NCBI RefSeq assembly: GCF_932526225.1
Contig: NC_064047.1
Location: 10,956,494 to 11,020,493 of the forward strand
Reading direction: 5' to 3'
DNA from: Nematostella vectensis
Lineage: Eukaryota; Cnidaria; Anthozoa; Actiniaria; Edwardsiidae
Length of the DNA: 64,000 bases
Shown: positions 25,601 through 30,806 of the stretch, piece by piece
Layout of the letters: each line of letters begins with the position of its first letter
Position numbering within the stretch: the first letter of the stretch is position 1
Notes under the pieces: model-generated
What the model saw: the letters and a program-made list of their open reading frames with translations, nothing else
Told to the model about the DNA's origin: nothing
Databases searched by the model: none
Made by a program: the position numbers and the translations under genes

Positions 25601-28600
25601 GAGCTCCAGTGCTTTCTTAAAACTACATATTATGATAGTCATTTTACTCAGCTACATAAAACCTGGGGAGGGAAAGGGTGGGTGCTTATTCAGGGGAGGC
25701 AGTTATTCAAGGGAGGCGCTTATTCGAGTAAATGGTATGCCATACCTTATATTATATTTGCGTTATACATATAAGGTATTCTCCATTTTTATTATAAGAT
25801 GAGGATAAAGAAAATCACTACTGTAGAGAAATAAAATTATATATACATGTCCGATACACCAACAAAATACAAGTGGTACGAGTCGTGAAGCAGAAATCTC
25901 CAGTGGTACAAGTGGTGTTTTGAATATCTGGGTATCCTGTGTTGTAAAAGTTGTTTAGTGGTGTTTGGGTATCCTGTGTTGTAAAAGTTGTTTAGTGTTG
26001 TTTGGTTATCCTGTGATAGAATACCAGTGGTACGAGTCGTGAAGCAGAAATCTCCGGTGGTACAAGTGGTGTTTTGAATATCTGGGTATCCTGTGTTGTA
26101 AAAGTTGTTTAGTGGTGTTTGGGTATCCTGTGTTGTAAAAGTTGTTTAGTGTTGTTTGGTTATCCTGTGATAGAATACCAGTGGTACGAGTCGTGAAGCA
26201 GAAATCTCCGGTGGTACAAGTGGTGTTTTGAATATCTGGGTATCCTGTGTTGTAAAAGTTGTTTAGTGGTGTTTGGGTATCCTGTGATAAAATACCAGTG
26301 GTACGAGTCGTGAAGCAGAAATCTCCAGTGGTACAAGTGGTGTTTTGAATATCTGGGTATCCTGTGTTGTAAGAGTTGTTTAGTGGTATTTGGGTATCCT
26401 GTGTTGTAAAAGTTGTTTAGTGTTGTTTGGGTATCCTGTGATAGAATACCAGTGGTACGAGTCGTGAAGCAGAAATCTCCGGTGGTACAAGTGGTGTTTT
26501 GGGTATCTGGGTATCCTGTGTTGTAAAAGTTGTTTAGTGGTGTTTGGGTATCCTGTGATAAAATACCAGTGGTACGAGTCGTGAAGCAGAAATCTCCAGT
26601 GGTACAAGTGGTGTTTTGGGTATCTGGGTATCCTGTGTTGTAAAAGTTGTTTAGTGGTGTTTGGTATCCTGTGATAAAATACCAGTGGTACGAGTCGTGA
26701 AGCAGAATTCTTCAGTGGTACAAGTAGTGGAACAATGGCTCACCACTGGTACCATTGGTGTTGTGGAAATGGACACACTTTGGGTACCCTGTGTTGAGAT
26801 ACTTTGGGTTTCCTTCATAAAATGAAGGTAGGATTTTTTTACTCACCACTGGGCGTGGCCCCTCGTTCTCAGAGAATTCTGCAATCAGAATAAAATCCTC
26901 TTCAAATGCTGCCCTTGGCCATGGTGTGGCAACAACATCAGGAAAGTGAAGCCCCTTTGGGAGTGTCCTCTTGCTCATCACTCGCTCCACCTCCTCTGGT
27001 CCTCTCCATTTGACCTGGTCGTACCCCCAGTGCATAATTGGCAGTGCCTGGACAAACAAGATATAGATGATACCCCTTGGTAAGAACTATAAACCACTTG
27101 GAAATTCTTAAAAGTTGTGTCAGAACCCATGATAACGCCTATTTAACGCCTATTTACTGTAAGTTGCATTATGCACTAGTCAATTGAAACCCCCACCCCA
27201 CGGTCCCGGGGAAGGGTGGGGGATCACACTTTGACACTGTACAAAACAGAGAAAAGCCCCCACACCACCCCCACACCCATGGTCCCGGGGAAGGGTGGGG
27301 GATTACACTTTGACCCTGTACAAAACAGAGAAAAGCCCCCACACCACCCCCACACCCATGGTCCCGGGGAAGGGTGGGGGATTACTTTGACACTGTACAA
27401 AACAGAGAAAAGCCCCCACATTCACCCCCACACCCATGGTCCCGGGGAAGGGTGGGGGATTACTTTGACACTGTACAAAACAGAGAAAAGCCCCCACATC
27501 CACCCCCACACCCATGGTCCCGGGGAAGGGTGGGGGATTACTTTGACACTGTACAAAACAGAGAAAAGCCCCCACCCCCTCAGGACAAAACTGCAGTCAA
27601 ATGCCTCTACCCCTTGTAAACAGGCAACTACCCCACAACAAGTCATCTGGAATAAGCTTTATCTTTCAAAGCGAGTACACTTTAGTGAGTACATTTGTAC
27701 TCTTAACTTTGAAGATAACAGTTACCAGAAAAATGGGAAAAAAATTATGTTCATGTGGTGTTAGTTATCATATTCATATTTGTTTGGGAACATTTTGCCA
27801 TGCTGCTTACTTCATGCTGATACATGGGATGCTTGCTACAGAAGAGAAAGAGTCTCAAACCAGAAACTGACATTTGTGTTGTCCCCAAGCCCATGGTGGA
27901 CAAGTCTATGAGTCAAAAGCTGTCAATTCCCCCACCCCCTCAGTACAGATTCTCGATCAAAAGTGCACTAAACCCCCATGTTAACCCCACACTAATCCAC
28001 GGGACCATGTGGTTGGGGGTTGCAAATGACTAGTGCATTAAAGGGGAGGTAATTTTTTAAAGAATGGTACTCATTTCACATATAGGAAAACAAGCCAAAA
28101 ACTGAGTCAGCAAAATGAAACACTTCACTTGGCCATAATCCTGTATCAGCGCTGTCATAACTCAGCATTCAAGGTTGAATAAATAGTTAAGGATTTCTTG
28201 CTAAAAACCCAAAACTCAGCAAGCAAGATGTAATTCAAATCTAAAGTGTCCGGTATCGGGAAATGATATACAGAAAATGACCTAATAAATGCCCTCTATC
28301 TAAACAATGCCTCTGATCTAATGAACACCCCCCTAAGCTTACAAGTTTGCAATGAATGCCCCTGTCTAATAAACGCCCCCCTCTCCCTCTATTAAATGCC
28401 ACCTCCCCTCCCCCGCTCCCTCCCCTGCCAGCTTAAAAACAAACGACATAGGAATTCCGGAAATATAAATGGTAATTTAATTTTAATCAACACTGGTAAG
28501 CGAGTAGTGTCTTGTTCAATGTCAAGTTCAAAATGATGGTACCGCTCTCTAAACGTCCCTGATCTAATTGCTTTCTTTCGTTTTGTCTTCAAAGTGTAGC

Positions 28601-29404
28601 ATCCAGCAATAACAATTCTGCTTGTTTCCGCTTTCTTGCACCATTAAATCATTGCATTCGTCATACAGTAAACGCTTGTTACGCAGGCTATAATCTAAAA
28701 TGATCCTGGCTTAGACTAGAACCCCACTGTACTTGGGCAGGGCCGTATCCAGCATGATAATACAAGTAAGGCACTTGATGTTTAGTGTTTCACAATTGAA
28801 AAGTACGAGATAAAAAAAACCTGCTTTTGTTGGATTTAATATCCAGTGGCTAAATTTGCCTCGGGAAAATTTTGATTCTGGTAACAGGCCTCTTGGATTT
28901 GTTACATTTTCATAGTTTGTAAAGAACACCCTTTTCTAATAAATGCCTCCTATCTAATTAACGCCCCCTCTCCTTAGACTATCGAAATTTAATAAACGCT
29001 CCGGGCGTTTATTTGGTCATTTACGATAGGTAGAAATACCCATTAACCATTTCCCCATACATCGTTCATGATATCTTGTAAATTAGGAAATTAACCATAC
29101 TAATCCAGCACACCTGTTTTCCCAATAAAACCGCAGTTAATACTACATCAGCATCGATTAATACACTACCCTGTTTGTATTTCCTTGACAAAATCGTTCA
29201 AATTGTCCGAAAGATGACATAGAAGGGGGAGGGGAGACAGAAAAACATGAAATCGCATACCTTGCATTTAGTAAAAAATCATCTGCCTTCTAGGGAAGAA
29301 CACCGCAATATTTTATCGTAATTCTGGCAATATCTGGTCGTATATTAGTCCTCAGATTGGAGGAATTTTGTGGAGTAAGTTTTTACTTTCGAACTCCAAA
29401 ACAT
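546..29404 (-). CDS. SMCR8: SMCR8-like protein (C9orf72-SMCR8 complex subunit), whole gene span, ~22+ exons
   Basis: Exons read by eye, 5' to 3': tentative start 29404-29387; 27047-26847; 25227-25139; 24570-24498; 24193-24111; 23611-23566; 22397-22313; 21750-21659; 20857-20744; 20452-20400; 19777-19727; 18584-18527; 16364-16252; 15392-15188; 6440-6197; 5683-5653; 5343-5176; 4730-4677; 4597-4474; 4055-3999; 3797-3753; 1255-1196; 1004-546. Nearly all have AG/GT borders, and codon phase is continuous from 16364 to 3753 and from 27047 to 20744. Similarity to human SMCR8, recalled from memory, is clear: DFILIAEFSENEGP (longin start), MSVDYHAQE, HARGFVRPFCM, HLAFALMSGRPVVIM, LVSALWMFVP, RYVSVLDFE and IIQYFCEVLK. 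Human SMCR8 partners C9orf72 and WDR41 in Rab/Arf GAP activity and autophagy-lysosome control. Unresolved: one exon near 20.53-20.61 kb, one or more around 17.8 kb, and one between 3753 and 1255. A 8.3-kb viral element lies in the 15187-6441 intron. Confidence 0.8.
1196..1255 (-). CDS. SMCR8: SMCR8-like penultimate exon
   Basis: A 60-bp exon is bounded by acceptor CATTCTAG and donor GTAACA. It encodes DEVEVLNRLEIHFSDAKIIQ in phase 0 and joins the last exon in frame. The AKIIQ-YF junction matches the position of human VVQYL, from memory. Confidence 0.6.
2218..2942. repeat. Trinucleotide/hexanucleotide (CAT/CAC) microsatellite block
   Basis: This is an almost uninterrupted run of CAT, CAC, ATC and GCC triplets. 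It includes a perfect (CATCAC)n core at about 2767-2850 and a duplicated sub-block containing ATCGCCATTCATCACC at about 2338 and 2625. Long open frames on both strands (poly-His/Ile/Thr one way, poly-Met/Val/Gly/Asp the other) are by-products of the repeat. It lies within an SMCR8 intron. Confidence 0.9.
3358..3404. repeat. GATC/GGTT/GATT tetranucleotide microsatellite
   Basis: A short run of ATCG, GGTT and GATT tetranucleotides in three successive variant blocks. Confidence 0.8.
3753..5343 (-). CDS. SMCR8: SMCR8-like C-terminal DENN-region exons (5 exons)
   Basis: Exons 5343-5176, 4730-4677, 4597-4474, 4055-3999 and 3797-3753. All have AG acceptors and GT donors (GTAAAA, GTAGGA, GTAAAG, GTACGC, GTAAGC), and their lengths 168, 54, 124, 57 and 45 bp keep one frame. 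The product reads FKNHFIFGIHLAFALMSGRP, then EVRLLVSALWMFVPQKT, ANGWVVFPWRRKPLHVTDL, LKLAGLCK, then RYVSVLDFE and PPYKGIF. These follow, in order, the human blocks SLLSGRTLVVLG, VRKLVTALAIFVP, HWASSPLHIMDFQKWKLIGL, RYTSILDLD and PLYRG, as I recall them. This is the strongest evidence for the gene's identity. Confidence 0.85.
3825..3938. repeat. 57-bp direct duplication
   Basis: Two adjacent ~57-bp copies share ACCTTACTTGGCCTTCTATT followed by TGG(A/G)ATTCCTGTGGT. They lie in the intron between the exons at 3797 and 3999. Confidence 0.85.
5653..6440 (-). CDS. SMCR8: SMCR8-like linker exons
   Basis: Exon 6440-6197 (244 bp; acceptor CTATCTCAG, donor GTGAGA) is a Ser/Pro/Arg-rich linker including LSRKSYSLENLPSMQRPRDV and SLSESAVSFRSVNP. 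Exon 5683-5653 (31 bp; acceptor TTCTTCAG, donor GTACTG) encodes SMHRKPNAT. Phases chain 0 to 1 to 2 and join the next exon at 5343. The 6440 exon starts in phase 0, matching the phase-0 end of exon 15392-15188 on the far side of the inserted element. Human SMCR8 has a long, poorly conserved Ser-rich linker at this place. Confidence 0.7.
6592..6874. repeat. Left terminal inverted repeat (~283 bp)
   Basis: It matches the reverse complement of about 14612-14896 with only a few differences: one C in the hairpin loop, one AAT triplet and a handful of substitutions. It contains a near-terminal palindrome (CTGGGAGGCCCGG at 6623, reversed at 6645-6657), two ~48-bp units with TACATAAACAATCGGCAAAA, and three units with CGAATAAT...TTAGGGC. 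Each unit is introduced by TTCGCGT or TTCACGT. Confidence 0.92.
7044..7721 (-). CDS. Element protein with long hydrophobic Gly/Ala-rich centre, function unknown
   Basis: 225 aa, ATG start at 7721, intact. It has a Pro-rich N-terminus, a basic patch (HYRQVRKKYKRAF) near residues 57-70, and a long Gly/Ala/Val-rich hydrophobic stretch at about residues 75-125 that could form one or two membrane helices. A charged C-terminus follows with SELVSKALQDGRISDEEF, helix-like. I recall similar proteins recurring in coral and anemone repeats but cannot name a domain. A membrane-active virion or internal membrane protein is possible; this is an inference from hydrophobicity only. Confidence 0.7.
   Translation of the reverse strand: MANSDVSSGGMSIYPPLPSAHPPQTPTAPASTGGDAQSFRLQVIRDTQAVLDNEITHYRQVRKKYKRAFAVTHAVSVASGIAAGALSSAGLGVSLSGIGVLIGAPLAGVAGLVGVVGAGAGVVSRGLTSKVAKHEDTMVLVESKKNSISELVSKALQDGRISDEEFRLILQEQERYNALKAAIRARHGLAPHDKKSGKGPSLVARERMKKRLRKIREEFGSEVFE
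7738..8426 (-). pseudogene. Element structural-type protein (possible penton/minor capsid), frameshifted
   Basis: Two overlapping frames, 8426-8010 (138 aa, ATG start) and 8013-7738 (91 aa), meet in a GGGGGCCCCCC tract near 8020. Together they look like one ~230-aa protein broken by a one-base slip. The N-terminal part has LPAGHHTAESIVETINRA, a pattern I associate with beta-rich minor capsid/penton-like proteins of eukaryotic dsDNA viruses and transposons. The C-terminal part has IRIWIGDDRGRRVDF. The penton-like assignment is tentative. It lies head-to-head with the gene at 8456. Confidence 0.55.
8456..9596 (+). pseudogene. Element protein of unknown function, broken by a frameshift at ~9025
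   Basis: The frame from ATG 8456 runs to 9031 (191 aa). The next frame, open from before 9031 to the TAG ending at 9596, continues without its own ATG. The switch is in a CAAAAAAGG tract near 9022-9030, so a single ~380-aa protein is likely. Part 1 has helical regions and VWCATAGCGVSLTDP; part 2 has LGDVFVFYPGEGYRNVHVI and a helical C-terminus. No catalytic motif was recognised. The stop is immediately followed by the ATG of the next gene at 9597. Confidence 0.55.
9597..9920 (+). CDS. Small element protein with C-terminal membrane anchor
   Basis: 107 aa, ATG directly after the stop of the preceding gene, same strand. The N-terminus is polar, the middle is His/Pro/Arg-rich, and the last ~18 residues, VGLSVLVVAAAYYLF, form a likely tail-anchor helix followed by Arg. 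Function unknown; the position and architecture resemble small virion membrane proteins, which is an inference. Confidence 0.55.
   Translation: MMPSDLVINTQSVVGYNNKLQKATDSMKLGANAINTETKPVGAHNMAGGHPRVQHATDHAPPRRQSTPAKVHAEGAAPTLSGEKSDHTALKVGLSVLVVAAAYYLFR
9926..10885 (-). pseudogene. Element protein: acidic N-terminus, coiled coil, C-terminal membrane segments; frameshifted
   Basis: The last frame (10444-9926, 172 aa) has a coiled coil with EERLSEIDELERENRELE, then hydrophobic helices and a C-terminal LLILAVAAFLVRR. It is open upstream of its ATG. Frames at 10737-10462 (REEYPNLNENLLRF) and 10885-10604 (MGDVDVDIDDTLPGA) look like earlier parts of the same protein, shifted at two or more places, for example near 10510 and 10640. 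I recall anthozoan repeat proteins with this order, but no domain name. The coding direction is opposite to the capsid-like gene at 10984. Confidence 0.5.
10984..11300 (+). pseudogene. Major-capsid-like protein, N-terminal ~105 residues only (truncated)
   Basis: The ATG at 10984 opens a frame with short beta-type segments (ETLYVAVPKLSEGVTL, NNVGRNLVSRLKITFAG, RYDVFKTY). This resembles the start of a double-jelly-roll-type major capsid protein of Polinton-like elements as I recall them from anthozoans. Family members run to several hundred residues. Here meaningful coding ends near 11296-11300, and the frame then runs into the opposite-strand replicase to a stop at 11340. Truncation by deletion is the simplest reading. 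The capsid call is moderate; the truncation is clearer. Confidence 0.5.
11300..13600 (-). pseudogene. DNA polymerase B-like / SF1 helicase replicase, frameshifted and C-terminally truncated
   Basis: The reading order on the minus strand starts in an N-terminal part open from about 13600 and shifts at a seven-G tract (13449-13455). It then continues through 13486-13007, 13082-12435, ~12480-12310 and ~12320-11300, so four frameshifts are apparent (about 13450, 13075, 12475, 12312). Visible motifs are HIDMRAAYL (PolB motif A-like, D-x-x-x-A-Y), VCTDAIYAK (motif C-like, TDA in place of DTD), then Walker A GQGGSGKT, Walker B IIIDEC and CGDYGQVPPWG (SF1 motif III-like). A DYRC motif lies just before the truncation point near 11325, after which helicase motifs V-VI are missing. 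Replication of the element's DNA would be its role. It is non-functional here. Confidence 0.7.
13611..14201 (-). CDS. Element protein upstream of the replicase, unknown function
   Basis: The ATG at 14201 gives 196 aa; the frame is open a little further upstream without another ATG. It is acidic and helix-rich at the N-terminus (LAGLVQNILDEDIPDDVK), with VWWVSHERESLRANAVLP and RRYRLFTVVGKAP later. It ends just before the replicase frame on the same strand, so it may be co-transcribed or the detached N-terminal part of the replicase. No motif recognised. Confidence 0.5.
   Translation of the reverse strand: MDAYIEEILDSMRDKEAPAVLAGLVQNILDEDIPDDVKHRLLKPLVPEKVWTEEVWRKFDPLLPGRRQEGPESLDPETYYSLFVGGAHLRFPSVDATLRGRDISASVYQEMRDLGGTGVIALKPVVRGPDINDDGSVWWVSHERESLRANAVLPLVLEMVDPDRRYRLFTVVGKAPAEPLAPITGEEGRSEHKIGG
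14244..14579 (-). CDS. Small Cys-rich, probably zinc-binding element protein
   Basis: About 111 aa from ATG 14579. It has closely spaced Cys/His: GRDYCGW, CGRRCMDTYCKVH and CRICGVGTRSETRLCRPCG, which form two likely zinc knuckle or ribbon units. I recall this CGRRC...YCKVH...CRxCGVGT signature from many predicted anthozoan proteins. Nucleic-acid binding is possible. It is the gene nearest the right TIR and reads inward. The basic C-terminus is Arg-rich. Confidence 0.55.
   Translation of the reverse strand: MSCGIPSVRRMRYGRDYCGWLKAGHANTCGRRCMDTYCKVHLQRLRMGIPLAVPCRICGVGTRSETRLCRPCGANRVGQWMRGVGRRARVARGIPELPVRDWVARHSSRRL
14612..14896. repeat. Right terminal inverted repeat (~285 bp)
   Basis: Reverse complement of 6592-6874, with one extra ATT triplet and few substitutions. 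It includes the terminal palindrome at about 14829-14866. The close identity of the two ends contrasts with the many frameshifts in the genes. Confidence 0.92.
15188..16364 (-). CDS. SMCR8: SMCR8-like Ser-rich linker exons
   Basis: Exon 16364-16252 (113 bp; acceptor TCTCAACAG, donor GTCAGT) contains GSCYSLDSFKSCLEEDIASS. Exon 15392-15188 (205 bp; acceptor TTTCAACAG, donor GTAGGT) contains SSSLSGSPSSDATGMRSDAS and FSEFCVIDDSVVI. The phase runs 0 to 2 to 0. An alternative donor GTGAGA near 16290 would break the frame. These match only the composition of the human linker, so assignment rests on strand, splice phase and position. Confidence 0.65.
15420..16235. repeat. ~24-bp GGTACCCATCA-type minisatellite
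   Basis: About 33 degenerate copies of a unit around CTGGTACCCATCACCCCTTG, with sub-variants containing GTAAATTTTACC and GTCACTACCCATAATCCC that recur in the same order (higher-order structure). It fills most of the intron between the exons at 16252 and 15392. Confidence 0.9.
16640..17090. repeat. ~88-bp tandem repeat, five copies
   Basis: Units begin TATATCTTAAC(A/C)TATAA at about 16645, 16731, 16819, 16906 and 16996 and include ACTTCTACGGCAATCACTGC. They are nearly identical, suggesting recent expansion, in an SMCR8 intron. Confidence 0.9.
17270..17800. repeat. ~30-bp minisatellite containing a splice-donor motif
   Basis: About 16 degenerate copies of GCCGATATCTTACCGATGGT plus CTACGAGCCAGT. 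On the minus strand each good copy reads ACCATCG|GTAAGATATCGG, a near-consensus 5' splice site. The rightmost copy abuts a possible exon (17857-17779; acceptor TTTTTTTCAG) of the SMCR8 gene, whose phase I could not fit. Confidence 0.85.
18095..18430. repeat. ~40-bp GTGA(C/T)GGGGGTCTGGGGATGA minisatellite
   Basis: About eight degenerate copies of TGAGTGACGGGGGTCTGGGG with ATGAGAGAGGTCATTA spacers of variable length. Confidence 0.85.
18527..20857 (-). CDS. SMCR8: SMCR8-like central exons
   Basis: Exons 20857-20744 (FEELEMLAKKRNRSSTDAAK), 20452-20400 (LSRLDVLLKQQVEQD, matching human IDRALLKQQ as I recall), 19777-19727 (KVQSFLASLSAQLQATE) and 18584-18527 (HFVQEAIALDVERTEALL). All have AG acceptors and GT donors (GTAACT, GTAAGT, GTACCT, GTAAGG). 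One further exon near 20610-20529 (donor GTACGT; SSHSVKSEGGSTSHYEED) is likely, but its acceptor is unclear. Predicted coiled or helical content agrees with the alpha-helical middle of the protein. Confidence 0.65.
18950..19140. repeat. Dispersed repeat copy (AGCTGTAGCAGGCTTCGAAA type)
   Basis: It shares CACGCCCCTACTGG-type and TGTAGCA(G/A)GC(T/C)TCGAAA segments with about 23140-23255, and gross structure with 62044-62211. It is probably a non-autonomous element family ending in GTAGCAGG. Confidence 0.55.
21500..21650. repeat. ~40-bp tandem repeat, four copies
   Basis: Copies of GGCCTGTGTGTCTGTTGCGT followed by TGATTTATTTCCATAATA, directly next to the SMCR8 exon at 21659-21750 on its donor side. 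Confidence 0.85.
21659..22397 (-). CDS. SMCR8: SMCR8-like exons (longin-DENN helical region)
   Basis: Exon 22397-22313 (85 bp; donor GTAAAA) encodes VSRLFRFGNRIVFSRDLHQR then LLDLISLR, matching human ASECLKTGNRKAFAGELEKK from memory. Exon 21750-21659 (92 bp; donor GTAAAG) encodes TKYKEHYDQVWSETQRIIEA. The phase runs 0 to 1 to 0. Confidence 0.75.
22463..22845. repeat. (AT)n microsatellite flanked by a 164-bp direct duplication
   Basis: Positions about 22463-22626 and 22682-22845 are essentially identical, both starting GCGGCATGAAGTGTGTGCGA. A perfect ~54-bp AT run lies between them. The second copy continues into sequence with a related motif (ATATGTCACACGCTGTATGC at 22857). Confidence 0.95.
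23566..25227 (-). CDS. SMCR8: SMCR8-like longin-domain exons (4 exons)
   Basis: Exons 25227-25139 (LTIPSEGGGTFDKNAFAVHV then MSVDYHAQE), 24570-24498 (NTAFSVAEDTQLFLSEKKER then VYAY), 24193-24111 (VHHFTLYDIHARGFVRPFCM) and 23611-23566 (KLLNSMEQLMTEFNK). Lengths 89, 73, 83 and 46 bp chain phases 0-2-0-2-0. Donors are GTATGG, GTGAGT, GTTTGT and GTAAGA. Each block has its human counterpart in the same order (MSVDYQASF, KEGAFAYVHHLTLYD, ARGFVRPFCMAYIS, IMQQFQELSAEFSR), recalled from memory. Confidence 0.85.
24609..24917. repeat. (GTGA)n microsatellite, ~77 copies
   Basis: A pure GAGT/GTGA tetranucleotide run of about 309 bp. On the SMCR8 strand it reads (TCAC)n and ends about 40 bases upstream of the acceptor for exon 24570-24498, so it sits where a branch point and pyrimidine tract would be. 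Confidence 0.97.
25371..25738. mobile_element. MITE-like inverted-repeat element
   Basis: The left end CCATATTCACTCGAATAAGC pairs with the right end GCTTATTCGAGTAAATGG. The interior carries several CACTTATT(T/C) motifs. The target duplication is not clear. It lies in an SMCR8 intron. Confidence 0.6.
25865..26710. repeat. Variable-length (~116/155 bp) minisatellite
   Basis: Seven units each contain GTGGTACGAGTCGTGAAGCA at about 25872, 26028, 26183, 26299, 26451, 26567 and 26685. Long units have an extra TATCCTGTGTTGTAAAAGTT block. It ends about 130 bp from the donor of the 27047-26847 exon. Confidence 0.9.
26847..27047 (-). CDS. SMCR8: SMCR8-like N-terminal exon with longin start
   Basis: A 201-bp exon (acceptor TTTGTCCAG, donor GTGAGT, phase 0 both ends) encodes PIMHWGYDQVKWRGPEEVER and then AAFEEDFILIAEFSENEGPR. 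Human SMCR8 has AKFSRDFILISEFSEQVGPQ at the same place, as I recall. An in-frame ATG (PIM) lies inside the exon. A short upstream exon MFWSSK (29404-29387; donor GTAAAA, phase 0) is a possible start. Confidence 0.85.
27172..28037. mobile_element. Inverted-repeat transposon remnant with internal minisatellite, TTA duplication
   Basis: The left end TGCACTAGTCAATTGAAACC and right end (reverse complement TGCACTAGTCATTTGCAACC) are flanked by TTA at 27169-27171 and 28038-28040. A TTA/TAA duplication is typical of Harbinger/PIF-type elements. No transposase was seen, so it is non-autonomous. Confidence 0.75.
27190..27590. repeat. ~78-bp tandem repeat inside the transposon remnant, five copies
   Basis: Units of GGTCCCGGGGAAGGGTGGGG + GATTACACTTTGACACTGTA + CAAAACAGAGAAAAGCCCCC. 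The first copy overlaps the left inverted repeat, so the array grew out of the TIR-proximal sequence. Confidence 0.92.
28041..29386. other. SMCR8 5' intron region, no gene seen
   Basis: AT-rich, with a degenerate repeat built from AATAAACGCCC / AATGCCCC motifs (about 28285-28410 and 28935-29025) whose ends are partly inverted (ATTTGGTCATTTACG near 29010), suggesting an old MITE. No supported exon. Confidence 0.5.
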
Positions 29405-29592
29405 CACGCGACAGCATATACATATCAGGCAGGCGTCACTCGCCACTCTTCCTAGGTCTCTCACGGTTGCCGCCAGTAACGCCTGGTGGGATTTGAAGGT
29501 TGGAAGGAAGGTTTTGACAAGAACAGAAAGCAGAAGAAAGACACAATGAGCTAGCCACACTTTGGAAATCCTGTATTTGGGTTTATCTCTCT
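29405..29592. promoter_or_regulatory. Probable bidirectional promoter between SMCR8-like and FLASH-like genes
   Basis: The tentative SMCR8 start (minus, 29404) and the FLASH-like ATG (plus, 29593) are under 200 bp apart and diverge. The interval is locally more GC-rich than its surroundings, with no obvious TATA box. Inferred from geometry only. Confidence 0.4.
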
Positions 29593-30695
29593 ATGGAGGA
29601 CGACGAATGCCAAGGAAAGCAGCAATACTTCGCTGAGCAAGGTTGGTAGCGTTTTTTTTTGGTAGGAACATTCCCGAACATTGTTTGTTTGTTAGACATT
29701 TCTGAGAGATTATCGTTTCATTGTAGATGCGGATCTTTTTGAGGAAGAACTCTACGGGGATCTGTCTGTGGATCTGAACCAGGAAATGACATATCCCGAG
29801 GTAAATAACACCTTTCTATAGACTTTTGATTAAACATTCCTTCTCATACTTGGGCATTGTGTTTGTTTGTAGTTTTTTTCTTTTCTTTTTTTTTATTTAA
29901 GGGAGGGGGGGTGGGGGTAACTGTATCATTTTATTCATGATTGGTGTAAGCTTATACATCCCATCGTTTTTGTTGTTTTTATTAGTTGAAAAAGCTTTAT
30001 GATGAAAACAAGAAACAGCTTCGTGACGTCATGTTAGAGGTAGGATGTGGTCAGCATCTCATTAAAATGCCAGTCTTGGATACTTCTTTTCAACTTGGTT
30101 TGTTGCTCTTAATAACATCCACAGTCGGCACCATAAGCATTGCTTTTGATATTGTTTTTGATAGATGTAAACAAACCAGTCAGAAGATTGAGAAGAAGTA
30201 TTTTTACAGATCAAGTGATTTTGAGAAAAGGGGACATGTTTCTTGTTATGTTTCTAGAACTTGATAGAGTTTCATCCCTTGTCTTTCTTTACTATGTCCC
30301 TGTGACATGGAGCAATTTTGCAGCCAGTTAGTACCAAAACAGTTCGACAATGCTTAAAGCGCCAAGCTTCTACAAAGAAGACAAGCCGTACATTTCTATG
30401 TCCTTCCCTATGGAAGCCACTTTTATTTATATCTGCCTAAAATCATAAGTAAAATTAGGTTTAAGAATATTTGTATAGTGCATGTAACAACTGTGGCTTA
30501 CTGTCAGTTTATTTTTATCATCAGAACAAAACCCTAAGAGAACAAAACATAATACTAAAGAAGAATATTTCAAGCCTGTACCTCACAGCCAGAGAGGAGA
30601 TCCAGAGAAAGGATGCACAGATCAGTGCACTTCACGAAAAAGAAGTCAAAATGAGAAAGACCCTTTATGCTAAGAAGACCTCACAAGATACATGA
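29593..30695 (+). CDS. CASP8AP2: FLASH/CASP8AP2-like N-terminal-domain protein, 4 exons, 115 aa
   Basis: Exons 29593-29641 (MEDDECQGKQQYFAEQ), 29727-29800 (DLFEEELYGDLSVDLNQEMT), 29986-30039 (LKKLYDENKKQLRDVMLE) and 30525-30695 (NKTLREQNIILKKNISSLYL then TAREEIQRKDAQISALHEKE), with donors at GTTGGT, GTAAAT and GTAGGA. The frame is continuous and ends in TGA. The last exon closely matches human FLASH [20 protein letters not shown] as I recall it. In animals the FLASH N-terminus (acidic LDLY-type motif plus coiled coil) dimerises and binds Lsm11 for histone pre-mRNA 3' cleavage. Human FLASH is ~2000 aa; only the N-terminal module is seen, so this is either a short form or a gene whose later exons I missed. 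Confidence 0.65.
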
Positions 30696-30806
30696 AATAG
30701 ATATTGTTTTTTTTTTTTTCAATGCGATCATAAGAGATGAGGTAAGAAAAATCACATTGTGAAAGACCCTGTATGCCAGGACATCCTCACAAGATACATG
30801 AGATAA

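Noticed and set aside
25371-25802. Small plus-strand frames near the 25.4-kb MITE
   Set aside because: Inside an inverted-repeat element within an intron of a minus-strand gene.
27216-27764. 182-aa repeat-containing plus-strand frame
   Set aside because: Produced by the 78-bp repeat inside a transposon remnant; no splice or domain support.
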